From Blastococcus sp. TF02A-35 (GTDB lineage: Bacteria > Actinomycetota > Actinomycetes > Mycobacteriales > Geodermatophilaceae): 64,000 nucleotides of DNA. Position 1 is the first letter of the stretch. Each line of letters starts with the position of its first letter. Of the stretch, positions 46,900 to 57,001 are shown one piece after another. Under the pieces are notes generated by a model. The model was given only the letters and a program-made list of their open reading frames with translations. It did no database searches and was not told the origin of the DNA. The position numbers were made by a program, and so were the translations under genes. The DNA lies in contig NZ_SPQP01000004.1 of the NCBI RefSeq assembly GCF_004571075.1, forward strand, positions 62,001 through 126,000, written 5' to 3'.

Positions 46900-47579
46900 T
46901 GCGCGTCGCCATCGTCGGCGCCGGCGCCGTCGGCCGCTCCATCGCCGGGGAGCTGCTGGAGAACGGCCACACCGTGATGCTCATCGAGAAGGACGGCCGC
47001 AAGGTGCGCACCCGCTCGGTGCCCGGCGCGGAGTGGGTCCAGGCCGACGCCTGCGAGGTGTCCTCCCTGGAGGAGGCCCAGCTGGCCACCTGCGACGTCG
47101 TCGTCGCCGCGACCGGTGACGACAAGGCCAACCTCGTCGTCTCGCTGCTGGCCAAGACCGAGTTCGCGGTCAACCGCGTCGTCGCCCGGGTCAAGGACCC
47201 GCGCAACGAGTGGCTCTACACCGAGGCGTGGGGCGTGGACGTCGCCGTCTCCACCCCGCGGGTGCTGGCCGCGCTGGTCGAGGAGGCGGTGAGCGTCGGC
47301 GACGTCGTGCGGCTCATGAGCTTCCGCAAGGGTGCGGCCAACCTGGTCGAGATCACCCTGGGCGACGACACCCCCTGGGTCGGCCACCCCCTGCGCGACG
47401 TGCCGCTCCCCCGGGAGACGGTGCTCACCACGATCCTGCGCGGCGACCGCGTCATCACCCCGACGCCCGACGAGCCGCTGGAGTCCGGCGACGAGCTGCT
47501 GTTCGTCTCCCACGGGGACACCGAGGAGCAGCTCCAGCAGGTGTTCGCCGCCGACGGCCCGGGCGCCTTCGCCGGCTGA
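46899..47579 (+). CDS. ceoC: TrkA-type K+ uptake regulator (CeoC)
   Basis: A 226-residue RCK protein, paralogue of the preceding CeoB: VGAGAVGRSIAGELLENGH, the loop GDDKANLVVSLLAKT and a C-terminal TrkA-C domain. The pair probably forms a heteromer with the APC/Trk-like transporter. ATG 46899 shares one base with the CeoB stop. Corresponds to M. tuberculosis Rv2692. Confidence 0.93.
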   Translation: MRVAIVGAGAVGRSIAGELLENGHTVMLIEKDGRKVRTRSVPGAEWVQADACEVSSLEEAQLATCDVVVAATGDDKANLVVSLLAKTEFAVNRVVARVKDPRNEWLYTEAWGVDVAVSTPRVLAALVEEAVSVGDVVRLMSFRKGAANLVEITLGDDTPWVGHPLRDVPLPRETVLTTILRGDRVITPTPDEPLESGDELLFVSHGDTEEQLQQVFAADGPGAFAG

Positions 47580-47597
47580 CGCCGCCGGGGCGCCGGC

Positions 47598-48395
47598 TCA
47601 GGCGTCCGGCTGCGTCCGGTGGCGGTGCAGCCGGGCGACCACCCACAGCGTCACCGCGAGGACGACAGCGGTGAGCGGGAGCCCGAGCACGACCGAGAAG
47701 GTGCCCAGCAGCTCCACCTCGTCGGCCAGGTAGTAGACCCACTGCACACCCGCGCGCAGGAAGAAGCTGGCGGCCCACAGCACGGTCAGCCACGTGTAGG
47801 CGCGCAGCAGCCGGGGGTCGTCGCGCCAGTGCCGCTCCGGCTCCGGGTCCGCCCCGCTCTGCCCGGTCTCGCCGTCCGGGGTCCCGCTCCCGCCCTCCTC
47901 GGGCCGGACGCGTCCCCGGCGCAGCGTGTGCCCGGCCAGGGAGCCCACGTGGCTGGGTGCGAGGAACTCGGCGGCCACGCCCACCAGGGGCCAGCGGAAC
48001 GGGATCGAGCCGAGCAGCACGACGCCGACGGCGAGGCTGCGCACGATGCCCAGGACGAAGTAGTCGCGGGCCTGGCCCGAGGCCGAGGCGATGGCCACGG
48101 CAACCCCGACGGCGAACAGCCCGCTGACCGCCTGCTGGATGGTCTCCCGGCGGACCATCCGGAGGAGGAAGACCACCAGGGCCGCGAGGATGGCGGCCCA
48201 GATGCCCACGCGCAGCCCGCCGATGCCGTTGGCCACCACGAAGGCCACGGTCGGCAGCGTCGCGTCGACCATGCCGCGCCAGCCACCGAGCTGCTCGAGG
48301 ACCATCTCGCGGTCGAACATCGAGGGCTCGCGGTCGGGAGCGGGCTCCGTGGCCCGGTCCCCCACCTCGTCGCCCGCCGGACCTGCTCCGGTCAC
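47598..48395 (-). CDS. DUF3159 membrane protein
   Basis: A 265-residue membrane protein with five to six hydrophobic segments (TVAFVVANGIGGLRVGIWAA, AILAALVVFLLRMVR, GIVRSLAVGVVLLGSIPF, VVLGLPLTAVVLAVTLWVV). The MFDREMVLEQLGGWRGMVDA N-terminal block is the DUF3159 hallmark. Corresponds to Rv2693c; the role is unknown. It is convergent with ceoC, with 18 bp between stops. Confidence 0.88.
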   Translation of the reverse strand: MTGAGPAGDEVGDRATEPAPDREPSMFDREMVLEQLGGWRGMVDATLPTVAFVVANGIGGLRVGIWAAILAALVVFLLRMVRRETIQQAVSGLFAVGVAVAIASASGQARDYFVLGIVRSLAVGVVLLGSIPFRWPLVGVAAEFLAPSHVGSLAGHTLRRGRVRPEEGGSGTPDGETGQSGADPEPERHWRDDPRLLRAYTWLTVLWAASFFLRAGVQWVYYLADEVELLGTFSVVLGLPLTAVVLAVTLWVVARLHRHRTQPDA

Positions 48396-48451
48396 GCTCG
48401 TCCCCCTGTCCTGCCGTCCGGCCCCGCCCGCGGTCCTGCCCGCCCGGCGGG

Positions 48452-48829
48452 TCAGCCGGCGCTGAGCTCGTACCAGGGGTTGTAGATGACCTGCCGGCCG
48501 TCGAAGGCGGCGAACCGGCCCCGAGCGGTGAGCGACCGCCCCGGCTCGATGCCGGGGATGCGCCGCCGGCCCAGCCAGACCAGCGTCACCGAGCCGGAGC
48601 CGTCGAAGAGCTCGGCCTCCAGCGTCGGCACCGTCTCCCGCGGCGTGTAGACCACGGACTTCAGGCGGCCGGTCACCGTGACCACCTCGCCCTTGCGGCA
48701 GGCGCTGACCGGCTCGCAGCCGGCGCTGGCCGACCCGGCGCGCAGCTCCTGGGCGTCGATGGCGTGGTCGTCAGCGGTGATCCGCTGCAGCGTGCGCGAC
48801 CACCAGCCGGCGGGTCGGGTCTCGGTCAC
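48452..48829 (-). CDS. OB-fold nucleic acid binding protein
   Basis: A 125-residue protein with an OB-fold pattern: VVTVTGRLKSVVYTPRE, LEAELFDGSGSVTLVWLGRR and TARGRFAAFDGRQVIYNPWY. Equivalent to Rv2694c, it may bind single-stranded DNA or RNA. GTG 48829 has TACGCT 6 nt upstream. It is the upstream neighbour of DUF3159 on the same strand. Confidence 0.88.
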   Translation of the reverse strand: MTETRPAGWWSRTLQRITADDHAIDAQELRAGSASAGCEPVSACRKGEVVTVTGRLKSVVYTPRETVPTLEAELFDGSGSVTLVWLGRRRIPGIEPGRSLTARGRFAAFDGRQVIYNPWYELSAG

Positions 48830-48835
48830 GTCACC

Positions 48836-48841
48836 AGCGTA
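48836..48841 (-). promoter_or_regulatory. -10 element of the OB-fold gene (leaderless arrangement)
   Basis: TACGCT on the minus strand lies 6 nt (GGTGAC) before the GTG at 48829. Confidence 0.6.
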
Positions 48842-48880
48842 GTGCGACCGGGTGCACAGGGGTGCCACGGCGCGTGCCGG

Positions 48881-49594
48881 TCAGGCGGGACCGGCGCCGG
48901 GCCGGTCCGCCTGCTGCTGGGCCTGCTGCTGCTGGGCGAGCTGCGCGGCCGCCTGGGCGGGCAGCGTCAGGGGCAGCGGCTCCCGCACGGGCATCGGCTC
49001 TGCCCCCCGGACGACGACGATGCCGCGGAACGCCGCCTCGAGCAGCTCCTCGCCGGCCCGCGCCTCGTCCTCCACCGGCCCGCTGAGCAGCCCGCGCAGG
49101 AACCAGCGCGGCCCGTCGACGCCGAGGAAGCGCGCGTGGCGGCGCACCGGCTGGGGCGGCGGCCCGCCGGGCTGCCCGGGCCCGGGGGCCACCATCGTGC
49201 CCGCCAGCTCGATGCCGAACGGTCCCTCGACCTCCCGCAGCGAGGCGCCCTGGCCCGAGGCGCTGCGCGCCAGGTCGGTGCGCACGTCGTCCCAGATGCC
49301 CGCGGCCCGCGGGGCGGCGAAGGCCGAGACCTGCAGCAGCGACTCGCCGGAGCGGAGCGTCGCGGCGATCACCCGCTGCTGCTGGTTGAGCTCGACCCGG
49401 AGGTCCATGCCCGGCAGCGCCGGGAGCCGGATCGCGCCGAGGTCGATGCGCGCCAGCCCGTCCTCGGGTGCGTCGGCCTCGTCCCAGGGGCCCGTGGTGG
49501 CCTCGACGTCCCGGACCCGCTGCTGCGGCTCCGGCGGGACGCCGCGCTCGCGCAGGCTCCGGTCGATGCGGTTGCGCCGCCGTCCGAACGGCAT
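48881..49594 (-). CDS. DUF3710 protein
   Basis: A 237-residue protein starting MPFGRRRNRIDR, with IDLGAIRLPALPGMDLRVEL, WDDVRTDLARSASGQG and RWFLRGLLSGPVED, matching DUF3710 (Rv2696c). Function is unknown; proximity to dut is conserved. The C-terminus is Gln-rich. The ATG follows GAGGGGCGG. Confidence 0.9.
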   Translation of the reverse strand: MPFGRRRNRIDRSLRERGVPPEPQQRVRDVEATTGPWDEADAPEDGLARIDLGAIRLPALPGMDLRVELNQQQRVIAATLRSGESLLQVSAFAAPRAAGIWDDVRTDLARSASGQGASLREVEGPFGIELAGTMVAPGPGQPGGPPPQPVRRHARFLGVDGPRWFLRGLLSGPVEDEARAGEELLEAAFRGIVVVRGAEPMPVREPLPLTLPAQAAAQLAQQQQAQQQADRPGAGPA

Positions 49595-49595
49595 C

Positions 49596-50087
49596 TCAGT
49601 TCCGCCCCTCGCGTGCTGGTGGATCGGTGGGGCCGTGCCCGCCGGTGGACCCGTGCCCGCCCTCGCCCCGCTCGCTGGCCGGCAGCTCGGCGACCGGCAC
49701 GAAGCGCGCGCGGGTGACGGGCTGGACGACCAGCTGGGCGATGCGGTCCCCCCGGCTCAGCCGCAGCGTGCGCTGCGGGTCCAGGTTGATCAGGTTGACC
49801 TTGATCTCGCCCCGGTAGCCGGCGTCGATGGTGCCCGGCGCGTTGACCATGCCGAGGCCCAGCCGGTGCGCGAGGCCCGACCGGGGGTGCACGAAGCCGG
49901 CGTAGCCGTCCGGGATCGCCACGGCGACCCCGGTGCCCACGAGGCGGCGCTCGAAGGGGGCGAGCTCGACGTCCTCGACCGCGGTGAGGTCCGCGCCGGC
50001 GTCGCCGGGCAGCGCGTAGCTCGGCAGCGCGCCGTCCGGTGCGGTGAGCCGGACCGGGACGTCCGGCTCGGCGAGTGGGTCGGGCAC
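49596..50087 (-). CDS. dut: dUTP diphosphatase
   Basis: A 163-residue trimeric dUTPase that hydrolyses dUTP to dUMP, keeping uracil out of DNA. Motifs in order are GDAGADLTA, the [14 protein letters not shown] block, [14 protein letters not shown] and [13 protein letters not shown]. The C-terminal P-loop-like motif 5 is partly atypical ([12 protein letters not shown], no clear RGxxGFGSTG but related). GTG 50087 lies 7 nt after TAGGGT, which overlaps the end of the neighbouring gene. Confidence 0.94.
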   Translation of the reverse strand: MPDPLAEPDVPVRLTAPDGALPSYALPGDAGADLTAVEDVELAPFERRLVGTGVAVAIPDGYAGFVHPRSGLAHRLGLGMVNAPGTIDAGYRGEIKVNLINLDPQRTLRLSRGDRIAQLVVQPVTRARFVPVAELPASERGEGGHGSTGGHGPTDPPAREGRN

Positions 50088-50094
50088 GACGGCG

Positions 50095-50100
50095 ACCCTA
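50095..50100 (-). promoter_or_regulatory. -10 element of dut (leaderless arrangement)
   Basis: TAGGGT on the minus strand lies 7 nt before the dut GTG and straddles the stop codon of the upstream gene (50098). Confidence 0.55.
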
Positions 50101-50970
50101 GCCTCGCCGCGCACGGAGGTCGGCGAGGACCCGACGGGCCAGGTTCTCGGTGGCCCGCCGGTTGCCGCGGCCGGACAGCGCCGCCCCGATGAGCAGCGGT
50201 GCCGCCGCCGGCACCGCGCCCGCGAGCCGGCGGGTCATCCGGCGGCGCAGCGCGCGCATGCCCGCGGTGCCGAGCACCGAGCCCAGGCTCGCGCCCTGGG
50301 CGCCGACCGCCCGCTGCTCGGACCAGGCCGCGAGGTAGGCCTCGCCCCGCTGGGCGGCGTCCCCGGGTGGGCGCCGGCCGTGCAGCTCGTGCAGCTCGGC
50401 GATCAGCACGATCTCCACGGCCGCCACCAGGACGGTCTCCGCCCCGAGCTCCAGCGGCACCGCGACCAGGGAGGGCGGTGCCAGCCAGTGGGCCGCGGAG
50501 AGCCCGCCCGCGGCGGCCCCGATGCCCGACGTCGCCCGCACCGCGCGCTGCACGAGCGCGTCGGCGATCTCCTCGTCCGAGGCGCCCGGGTGGGCGGCGC
50601 GCAGCCGGTCCCGGTCGCGCACCGGCAGCCGCGGGACCGCGACCGCCAGGAGCTCGCCGAGCAGGGCGCCGGGACCGCGCCCGGCCGACGGTGCCGCAGC
50701 GGGGTCGCCGGTGCGGGCGTCCGTCGGGCCGGGGGTGTCGGAGCCCGTCGCGAACGCGCCCGCCACGGCTCCGGCGACGGCGCCCACGACGTCGCGCAGG
50801 CCACCCGCGGCCGACCGGCCCGGAGCCGTGCCCGCGAGGCCGGCGACGGCGTCGGCGACGGCCCGGCCGGCCCGCGCGAGCGGGCTCTCCTCCACCGGCG
50901 GTGCCGGCGGCGGGGAGACCGGCCGCGGCGGCGGCACGTCGCGGGGCGCCCCGGTGCGCGGTTCACTCAT
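50098..50970 (-). CDS. Hypothetical protein, Ala/Gly-rich with hydrophobic core
   Basis: A 290-residue protein with a Pro-rich N-terminus, a long Ala/Gly-rich segment ([20 protein letters not shown]) and a helical part with [20 protein letters not shown]. The layout recalls EcsC-like proteins but no signature is certain. It sits between dut and DUF4193, where mycobacteria carry a DUF3093 gene. The 3' end overlaps the dut -10. I claim no function. Confidence 0.65.
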   Translation of the reverse strand: MSEPRTGAPRDVPPPRPVSPPPAPPVEESPLARAGRAVADAVAGLAGTAPGRSAAGGLRDVVGAVAGAVAGAFATGSDTPGPTDARTGDPAAAPSAGRGPGALLGELLAVAVPRLPVRDRDRLRAAHPGASDEEIADALVQRAVRATSGIGAAAGGLSAAHWLAPPSLVAVPLELGAETVLVAAVEIVLIAELHELHGRRPPGDAAQRGEAYLAAWSEQRAVGAQGASLGSVLGTAGMRALRRRMTRRLAGAVPAAAPLLIGAALSGRGNRRATENLARRVLADLRARRG

Positions 50971-50997
50971 CGGTCCCCCTCAGCTACCGGATGGAAC

Positions 50998-51058
50998 GGC
51001 CCTCGTGCAGGGTCCCACCGCGAGCCTGCGAGCGGTGGGGGGCACGGGGGTCCTTCTA
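50998..51058. repeat. Dispersed intergenic palindromic repeat, copy 2
   Basis: GGCCCTCGTGCAGGG, inner CCACCGCGAGC/GCGAGCGGTGG and GGGGGTCCTTCTA match the consensus of copies 1, 3 and 4. Its last bases form the stop codon of DUF4193 (TAG on the minus strand). It lies between two genes on the same strand. Confidence 0.7.
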
Positions 51059-51355
51059 GGCGCAGTCGCGGCAGTAGAGCTGGTCGCCCTTGGTGGCGGC
51101 CAGGCGGCTGCGGTGCTGGACGAGGAAGCAGCGGGAGCAGGTGAACTCGTCCTCCTGCTTCGGGAGGACGCGGACCGTGAGCTCCTCGCCGGACAGGTCG
51201 GCGCCCGGGAGCTCGAGGTTCTCGTTGAAGTCGGTCTCGTCGACGTCGACCGAGGAGGACTGGGCCTCGGCCCGGCGGGCCTTAAGCTCCTCCAGCGAGT
51301 CCTCGCCGAGCTCGTCGGTCTCGTTGCGGCGCGGGGCGTCGTAGTCGGTGGCCAT
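51056..51355 (-). CDS. DUF4193 zinc-binding protein
   Basis: A 99-residue protein with an acidic N-terminus and a C-terminal C-X2-C pair at FTCSRCFLVQHRSRL and LYCRDC, matching DUF4193 (Rv2699c). The four cysteines probably bind zinc. The ATG at 51355 is preceded by a GGAGGAGGGG site. The stop codon lies inside a dispersed repeat. Confidence 0.92.
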   Translation of the reverse strand: MATDYDAPRRNETDELGEDSLEELKARRAEAQSSSVDVDETDFNENLELPGADLSGEELTVRVLPKQEDEFTCSRCFLVQHRSRLAATKGDQLYCRDCA

Positions 51356-51621
51356 GGGGTGTGCCCCTCCTCCGGGTTCTCGGGCGTCGTGCCCGTTCGT
51401 CTGACGCGGCGTCGGGTGCGCGCCGTCGTCCTTCCTGTCGCCGGTGGGCGACCGGTGGTCTGCAGGCGGGGCCCGCTGCTGGGGCTCCCGGTCCACCCGG
51501 TCCTCCTCGCAGAGGACCGGCAGCCCCCCCAACGCCGGACGAGCCCGGTTTGTGCCCGCCTCCTGGAAGCGGACACATCGGGCCCGGCAGCGGTCGGGCG
51601 GGCGGGCGGAGCCGCAGAGGT

Positions 51622-51627
51622 TACCCT
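51622..51627 (+). promoter_or_regulatory. -10 element of the phosphotransferase gene (leaderless arrangement)
   Basis: TACCCT lies 6 nt (GCCGCC) before the GTG at 51634. Confidence 0.6.
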
Positions 51628-51633
51628 GCCGCC

Positions 51634-52680
51634 GTGGCGACTCCCCCGGGTGCCGATCCTGCCGTCGTGGGCCCGTACCTGGCCTCCGCGCTGGGGCACG
51701 AGAAATGGCGTTCGGTCACCGTCGAGCTCATCGCGGCGGGCATGTCGAACCTCACCTACGTCGTGACGCCCGAGGGGGGCGGCCCGGGCGAGGCGGTGAT
51801 CCTCCGGCGCCCGCCGACGGGTGCCGTCCTGGCCACCGCGCACGACATGGCCCGCGAGCACCGGGTGATCTCGGCGCTCGGCCCGACGCCCGTGCCGGTC
51901 CCCCGGACCCTGCACCTGTGCACCGACCCCGCGGTGCTCGGCGCCCCGTTCTACGTCATGGAGCGCGTGGTCGGGGTCCACGTCGTCAGCGAGCTGCCGG
52001 CCGGCTACGCCGACTCCCCCGACCAGCGCCGCGCCATCGGCGACGCCCTGGTCGACACCCTGGCCGACCTCCACTCCGTGGACCCGGCCGCCGTGGGGCT
52101 GGCCGACTTCGGCCGCCCCGAGGGCTTCCTGGCCCGCCAGGTGCGCCGGTGGACCACCCAGTGGGAGGCGACGCGCGACCGGGACCGGCCCGACCTCGAC
52201 GCGCTCGCCGCCCGGCTGGCCGAGACGGTGCCGGCGACGCAGCGCCCGGGCATCACGCACGGCGACTACCGGCTGGACAACTGCCTGCTCGACCCGGCGC
52301 AGCCCGGTCGCATCGCCGCGGTCCTCGACTGGGAGATGTCGACGCTGGGCGACCCGCTCACCGACATCGGGATGATGTTCGTCTACTGGCCGGAGGCCGG
52401 GGAGCGCCGGCCCTCCACGCTGAGCCCGGTGACGACGCTGCCCGGGTTCCCCACCCGCCTGGAGGTGGCCGACCGGTACGCCGCCCGCACGGGGACCGAC
52501 CTGTCGGACCTCAACTGGTACGTGGGGTTCGCCTTCTTCAAGTTCGCCGCGATCATCGCCGGGATCCTCGCCCGCTCCGCCGCCGGCGCCATGGCCGGCA
52601 AGGACACCAGCGGCTACGCCGAGCGGATCGGCCCCTGCGTCGAGCTGGGACGCGCCGCGCTGGAGGACGGTGCGATCTAG
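51634..52680 (+). CDS. Phosphotransferase family protein (APH/ACAD10-like)
   Basis: A 348-residue protein kinase-like small-molecule kinase of the aminoglycoside-phosphotransferase superfamily. It has MSNLTYVVTP, HGDYRLDNCLLDP (catalytic loop with Asp and Asn), and AAVLDWEMSTLGDPLTDIGM (DFG-equivalent). The subgroup resembles ACAD10/11 kinases that phosphorylate hydroxyacyl-CoA. GTG 51634 follows TACCCT by 6 nt. It is not present at the corresponding mycobacterial locus. Confidence 0.88.
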   Translation: MATPPGADPAVVGPYLASALGHEKWRSVTVELIAAGMSNLTYVVTPEGGGPGEAVILRRPPTGAVLATAHDMAREHRVISALGPTPVPVPRTLHLCTDPAVLGAPFYVMERVVGVHVVSELPAGYADSPDQRRAIGDALVDTLADLHSVDPAAVGLADFGRPEGFLARQVRRWTTQWEATRDRDRPDLDALAARLAETVPATQRPGITHGDYRLDNCLLDPAQPGRIAAVLDWEMSTLGDPLTDIGMMFVYWPEAGERRPSTLSPVTTLPGFPTRLEVADRYAARTGTDLSDLNWYVGFAFFKFAAIIAGILARSAAGAMAGKDTSGYAERIGPCVELGRAALEDGAI

Positions 52681-52745
52681 GAGCGCGGCGCGCCCCTAAG
52701 CTCCGGGCGTCAGCCGCCCACCGGGACCTCGTCGAGGAGTACGCA

Positions 52746-53285
52746 GTGACCGAGCGCACCGCCGCCCGTCCCTCGGTGCGTCCCCGGAGCGGTCGCCGGC
52801 CGCTGCCACCGCTGATCTTCCTGCTCGTGCTGGCCGTCGCGGCCGCGGCCGTCTGGTGGACCGTGATCCGCCAGGACCGCGCCCTCCAGGCCGAGGAGGC
52901 CGCCGCCTGCGCCGAGGCGGAGGAGGCGCCGCCCGCGCTGGACCCCGGCACGGTGTCGGTGCGGATCTTCAACGCGACCGACGAGGCCGGCCTGGCCCAG
53001 CGGGTGTCGGACCAGCTCGGCGCCCGCGGGTTCACCATCGGCGAGGTGGCCAACGACTCCAGCGAGCGCGAGGTCCAGGGCGTGGGCGAGGTGCGGTACG
53101 GCTCCCGCGGCCGGGACCAGGCCCGCTTCCTCGGCGCCTACGCACCCGGCGTCGAGCTGCACCAGGACACCCGGGCCACGTCCGAGGTCGACCTGGTGCT
53201 CGGGCCCGAGTTCACCGGCCTGGCCGCCGAGGAGGAGGTCGCCGCGGCGATCGAGGCCGGGGACGACGCACCGCTGGGCTGCTGA
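52746..53285 (+). CDS. LytR C-terminal domain protein (Cei-like)
   Basis: A 179-residue membrane-anchored protein with one N-terminal helix (PPLIFLLVLAVAAAAVWWTV) and an extracellular LytR_C domain (VSVRIFNATDEAGLAQRVSD, VRYGSRGRDQARFLGAY, TSEVDLVLGPEFTGL). It matches Rv2700 (Cei), needed for envelope integrity in mycobacteria. The GTG at 52746 is preceded by a weak site; TAAGCT upstream may be a -10. Confidence 0.85.
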   Translation: MTERTAARPSVRPRSGRRPLPPLIFLLVLAVAAAAVWWTVIRQDRALQAEEAAACAEAEEAPPALDPGTVSVRIFNATDEAGLAQRVSDQLGARGFTIGEVANDSSEREVQGVGEVRYGSRGRDQARFLGAYAPGVELHQDTRATSEVDLVLGPEFTGLAAEEEVAAAIEAGDDAPLGC

Positions 53286-53300
53286 GGCACCCGCCCCCGC

Positions 53301-54122
53301 TCAGGGGTGCAGCTCGGCCACCAGGTCGGCGAACGGCCCGGCCACCGACGGCGCCGCGGCGATGACCATCGGCTGCCCCACCGGCGTCCCCCGCAGACCG
53401 GTGACCACCGCGCCCGCCTCGGCCGCGACCAGCGCGCCGGCGGCGTGGTCCCAGGGGTTGAGGCCCAGCTCGTAGTAGGCGTCGACCCGCCCGGCCGCCA
53501 CCGCGCACAGGTCCAGCGCCGCGCTGCCGAACCGGCGGATGTCGCGCACCCTCGGCAGCAGCTCGGCGACGACCCGGCCCTGCGCCCGCCGCTGCTCGGC
53601 CCGGTACCCGAACCCGGTCGCCACCAGCGTCTGCTCCAGCGACGGCGGCCGACCGGCGCGCAGTCGGCGCTCCGGGCGGCCCGGCGCGGCCAGCCGCGCG
53701 CCGCCGCCGTCGGTGGCCGTGAACAGCTCGCCCGTCGCCACGTTGAGCACCACCCCGGCGCGCACCGTGCCGTGCACCTCGGCGGCCACGGAGACGCCGT
53801 AGGCCGGCACGTCGTAGAGGAAGTTCACGGTGCCGTCGATCGGGTCCACGATCCAGCGCACGCCGCTGCTGCCCTCCCGGGCGGCGCCCTCCTCGCCCAG
53901 CACCCCGTCGTCCGGCCGGGCCGCGAGCAGCCGCCCGACAAGCAGCTCCTCGCTGGCCGCGTCGACCGCCGTCACGACGTCGACGGGGCTGGACTTGGTG
54001 CCCACGTGCTCCCCCGCGCCCTCCCGTCCGCGGGCCACCAGGTCGGCCGCCTCGCGCGCCGCCGACACCGCCAGCCCGAGCAGCTCGGCGGGCGAGGGCC
54101 CCTGGTCGCGCGCGGAGGTCAC
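53301..54122 (-). CDS. suhB: Inositol monophosphatase family protein (SuhB)
   Basis: A 273-residue Mg2+-dependent phosphatase of the IMPase superfamily. The metal sites are in GEEGAAREG and WIVDPIDGTVNFLYDVPAYG, and in NPWDHAAGALVAAEAG near the C-terminus. It matches Rv2701c. Substrates may include inositol-1-phosphate or a sugar phosphate. It is divergent from ppgK, with a dispersed repeat in the gap. Confidence 0.93.
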   Translation of the reverse strand: MTSARDQGPSPAELLGLAVSAAREAADLVARGREGAGEHVGTKSSPVDVVTAVDAASEELLVGRLLAARPDDGVLGEEGAAREGSSGVRWIVDPIDGTVNFLYDVPAYGVSVAAEVHGTVRAGVVLNVATGELFTATDGGGARLAAPGRPERRLRAGRPPSLEQTLVATGFGYRAEQRRAQGRVVAELLPRVRDIRRFGSAALDLCAVAAGRVDAYYELGLNPWDHAAGALVAAEAGAVVTGLRGTPVGQPMVIAAAPSVAGPFADLVAELHP

Positions 54123-54146
54123 GACGCCGATCCTGCCCCAGCGACC

Positions 54147-54207
54147 GGCTCCCTCGCAGGGGCCCGCTGCGAGCTCGCGAGTGGCGGGGGGCGAGGGGGC
54201 CTTCTAC
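54147..54207. repeat. Dispersed intergenic palindromic repeat, copy 3
   Basis: GGCTCCCTCGCAGGG, CGCTGCGAGC/GCGAGTGGCG and GGGGGGCGAGGGGGCC match the other copies. It lies in the divergent region between suhB and ppgK, so it cannot serve as a terminator for either gene. The ppgK -10 follows directly. Confidence 0.7.
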
Positions 54208-54213
54208 TAGCCT
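54208..54213 (+). promoter_or_regulatory. -10 element of ppgK (leaderless arrangement)
   Basis: TAGCCT lies 6 nt (GTCCGC) before the GTG at 54220 and immediately after the repeat copy 3. Confidence 0.6.
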
Positions 54214-54219
54214 GTCCGC

Positions 54220-54963
54220 GTGCAGGGCTTCGGAGTGGACATCGGCGGCAGCGGCATCAAGGGGTGCCTCGTCGACCTCGACGAGGGCCGCCTCGTCGGG
54301 GAGCGGGTACGGATCGAGACGCCGCAGCCGTCCGTGCCGGACGCGGTCTACGGCGTCGTCGCGACGATCGTCGAGTCCTTCGGCTGGAGCGGGCAGGTCG
54401 GCGTGACCTTCCCCGGCGTCATGAAGGCCGGGGTCGCGCACACCGCGGCCAACGTGGACAAGACCTGGATCGGGACCGACGTCGACGCCGGCCTGGAGCA
54501 GCGCATCGCGGGCTCGGTGCAGACCCTCAACGACGCCGACGCCGCCGGCCTGGCGGAGATGCGCTACGGCGCCGGCCGGGACCGCAACGGCGTCGTGCTG
54601 ATGCTCACGTTCGGCACCGGGATCGGCAGCGCGCTGTTCGTCGACGGCCGGCTGGTGCCCAACACCGAGTTCGGGCACATCCAGGTCGACGGCGAGGACG
54701 GCGAGCGACGGGCCTCGGCCGCCGCGCGCGAGCGCGAGGAGCTCGGCTACCCCGAGTGGGCGCAGCGGGTGGACCGCTACCTCGACGTGCTGGAGGCGGG
54801 GCTGTGGCCCGACCTGATCATCGTCGGCGGCGGTGTGAGCAAGAAGGCGCACAAGTGGGTGCCGCTCCTCAGCACCCGCACGCCGGTCGTCCCGGCCCAG
54901 CTGCAGAACGACGCCGGGATCGTGGGTGCCGCGCTCGCCGCCGTGGAGCGCCTGGCCCCCTGA
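54220..54963 (+). CDS. ppgK: Polyphosphate glucokinase PpgK
   Basis: A 247-residue ROK-family glucokinase that uses polyphosphate or ATP to make glucose-6-phosphate. FGVDIGGSGIKGCLVDLD is the phosphate-binding motif, LTFGTGIGSALFVDG and NTEFGHIQVDG continue the ROK fold, and the polyphosphate motif region ERREL-like follows. It matches Rv2702. GTG 54220 has TAGCCT 6 nt upstream. Next is sigA. Confidence 0.95.
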   Translation: MQGFGVDIGGSGIKGCLVDLDEGRLVGERVRIETPQPSVPDAVYGVVATIVESFGWSGQVGVTFPGVMKAGVAHTAANVDKTWIGTDVDAGLEQRIAGSVQTLNDADAAGLAEMRYGAGRDRNGVVLMLTFGTGIGSALFVDGRLVPNTEFGHIQVDGEDGERRASAAAREREELGYPEWAQRVDRYLDVLEAGLWPDLIIVGGGVSKKAHKWVPLLSTRTPVVPAQLQNDAGIVGAALAAVERLAP

Positions 54964-55057
54964 GCAAGCCCCGCTCACCCTCCGGGGGGAGGCCCGACCG
55001 CCCCGTCGGAGGCAGGGCCAGCGATCCGAGGCGATGGTTTCGCCGCCGGACGCCGTT

Positions 55058-55063
55058 ACAATG
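55058..55063 (+). promoter_or_regulatory. Probable -10 element of sigA
   Basis: TACAAT is a near-consensus hexamer about 170 nt before the sigA start. The leader that follows is GC-rich. It would start near 55070. The -35 is weak. Confidence 0.5.
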
Positions 55064-55234
55064 GTGAAGCCCCAGCCCGACGCCCTTCCAGCCGGGAGGG
55101 ATCCCCTGCCTCCGCCACGGTCAAACGCCGTGCGGATCTGCCGGGTCCTCCCCCGCCCGGGGCGCTGGCCGGAGCCGCTGCCCGCGGACCACACGGTCCC
55201 CCGGGGAACGAACCCAGCACGGGAAGGAACCTGA

Positions 55235-56581
<1,347 letters not shown>

Positions 56582-56610
56582 GCGAGGCCCGTCCAGAGGC
56601 ACCGCACGGC

Positions 56611-56638
56611 GGCCGGTGACCCTCCCGGGTCACCGGCC
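56611..56638 (+). terminator. sigA terminator
   Basis: GGCCGGTGACCC (56611-56622) pairs perfectly with GGGTCACCGGCC (56627-56638) across loop TCCC, 30 bp after the stop codon. Confidence 0.85.
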
Positions 56639-56709
56639 GTCGTCGTCCACCGGCCGGCGTCCCCCGTACGGGGATGCACATGGTGTCGGTTGGGTGACGA
56701 CCGGTGTAG

Positions 56710-56740
56710 CCCGACAGCTGTCGGGTAGACGGCGTAGCGT
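56710..56740 (+). promoter_or_regulatory. Promoter with 16-bp palindrome in the gap after sigA
   Basis: A perfect palindrome CCCGACAGCTGTCGGG (56710-56725) overlaps the expected -35 position, 9 bp before TAGCGT (56735-56740, -10). Transcription would begin near 56747, giving a leader of about 255 nt to the zinc-ribbon gene. The leader has hairpins such as GGACTC/GAGTCC (56881-56904) but no protein-coding frame I would support. The rest of the 420-bp gap holds only the sigA terminator. Confidence 0.5.
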
Positions 56741-57001
56741 GGGAGACGCAAGACAGCAGAGGACCGACGGTCGTCCCGGCTCTCCCACCCGGGGCTCCGA
56801 CGACGACCAGCAAGTGCTCCACCCGTAAGAAGCCAGTGACGTCCCCTGCTGGAACCGACCGCGGTGCACCCGTCGGTCACGGACTCATCTCTTTCGGCGA
56901 GTCCGCGACGAACGCATCCGCAACGGGAACACGAGGGGCCATCCTGGCGCTGTGCAGGAGGCCGATCCGCAGCCGCGGGTCCGTGCGGTAGAGAGCGAGT
57001 G

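Noticed and set aside
50098-50970. Assignment as an EcsC-family protein
   Set aside because: The Ala/Gly-rich layout is suggestive, but I could not identify a family signature, so it is left as hypothetical.
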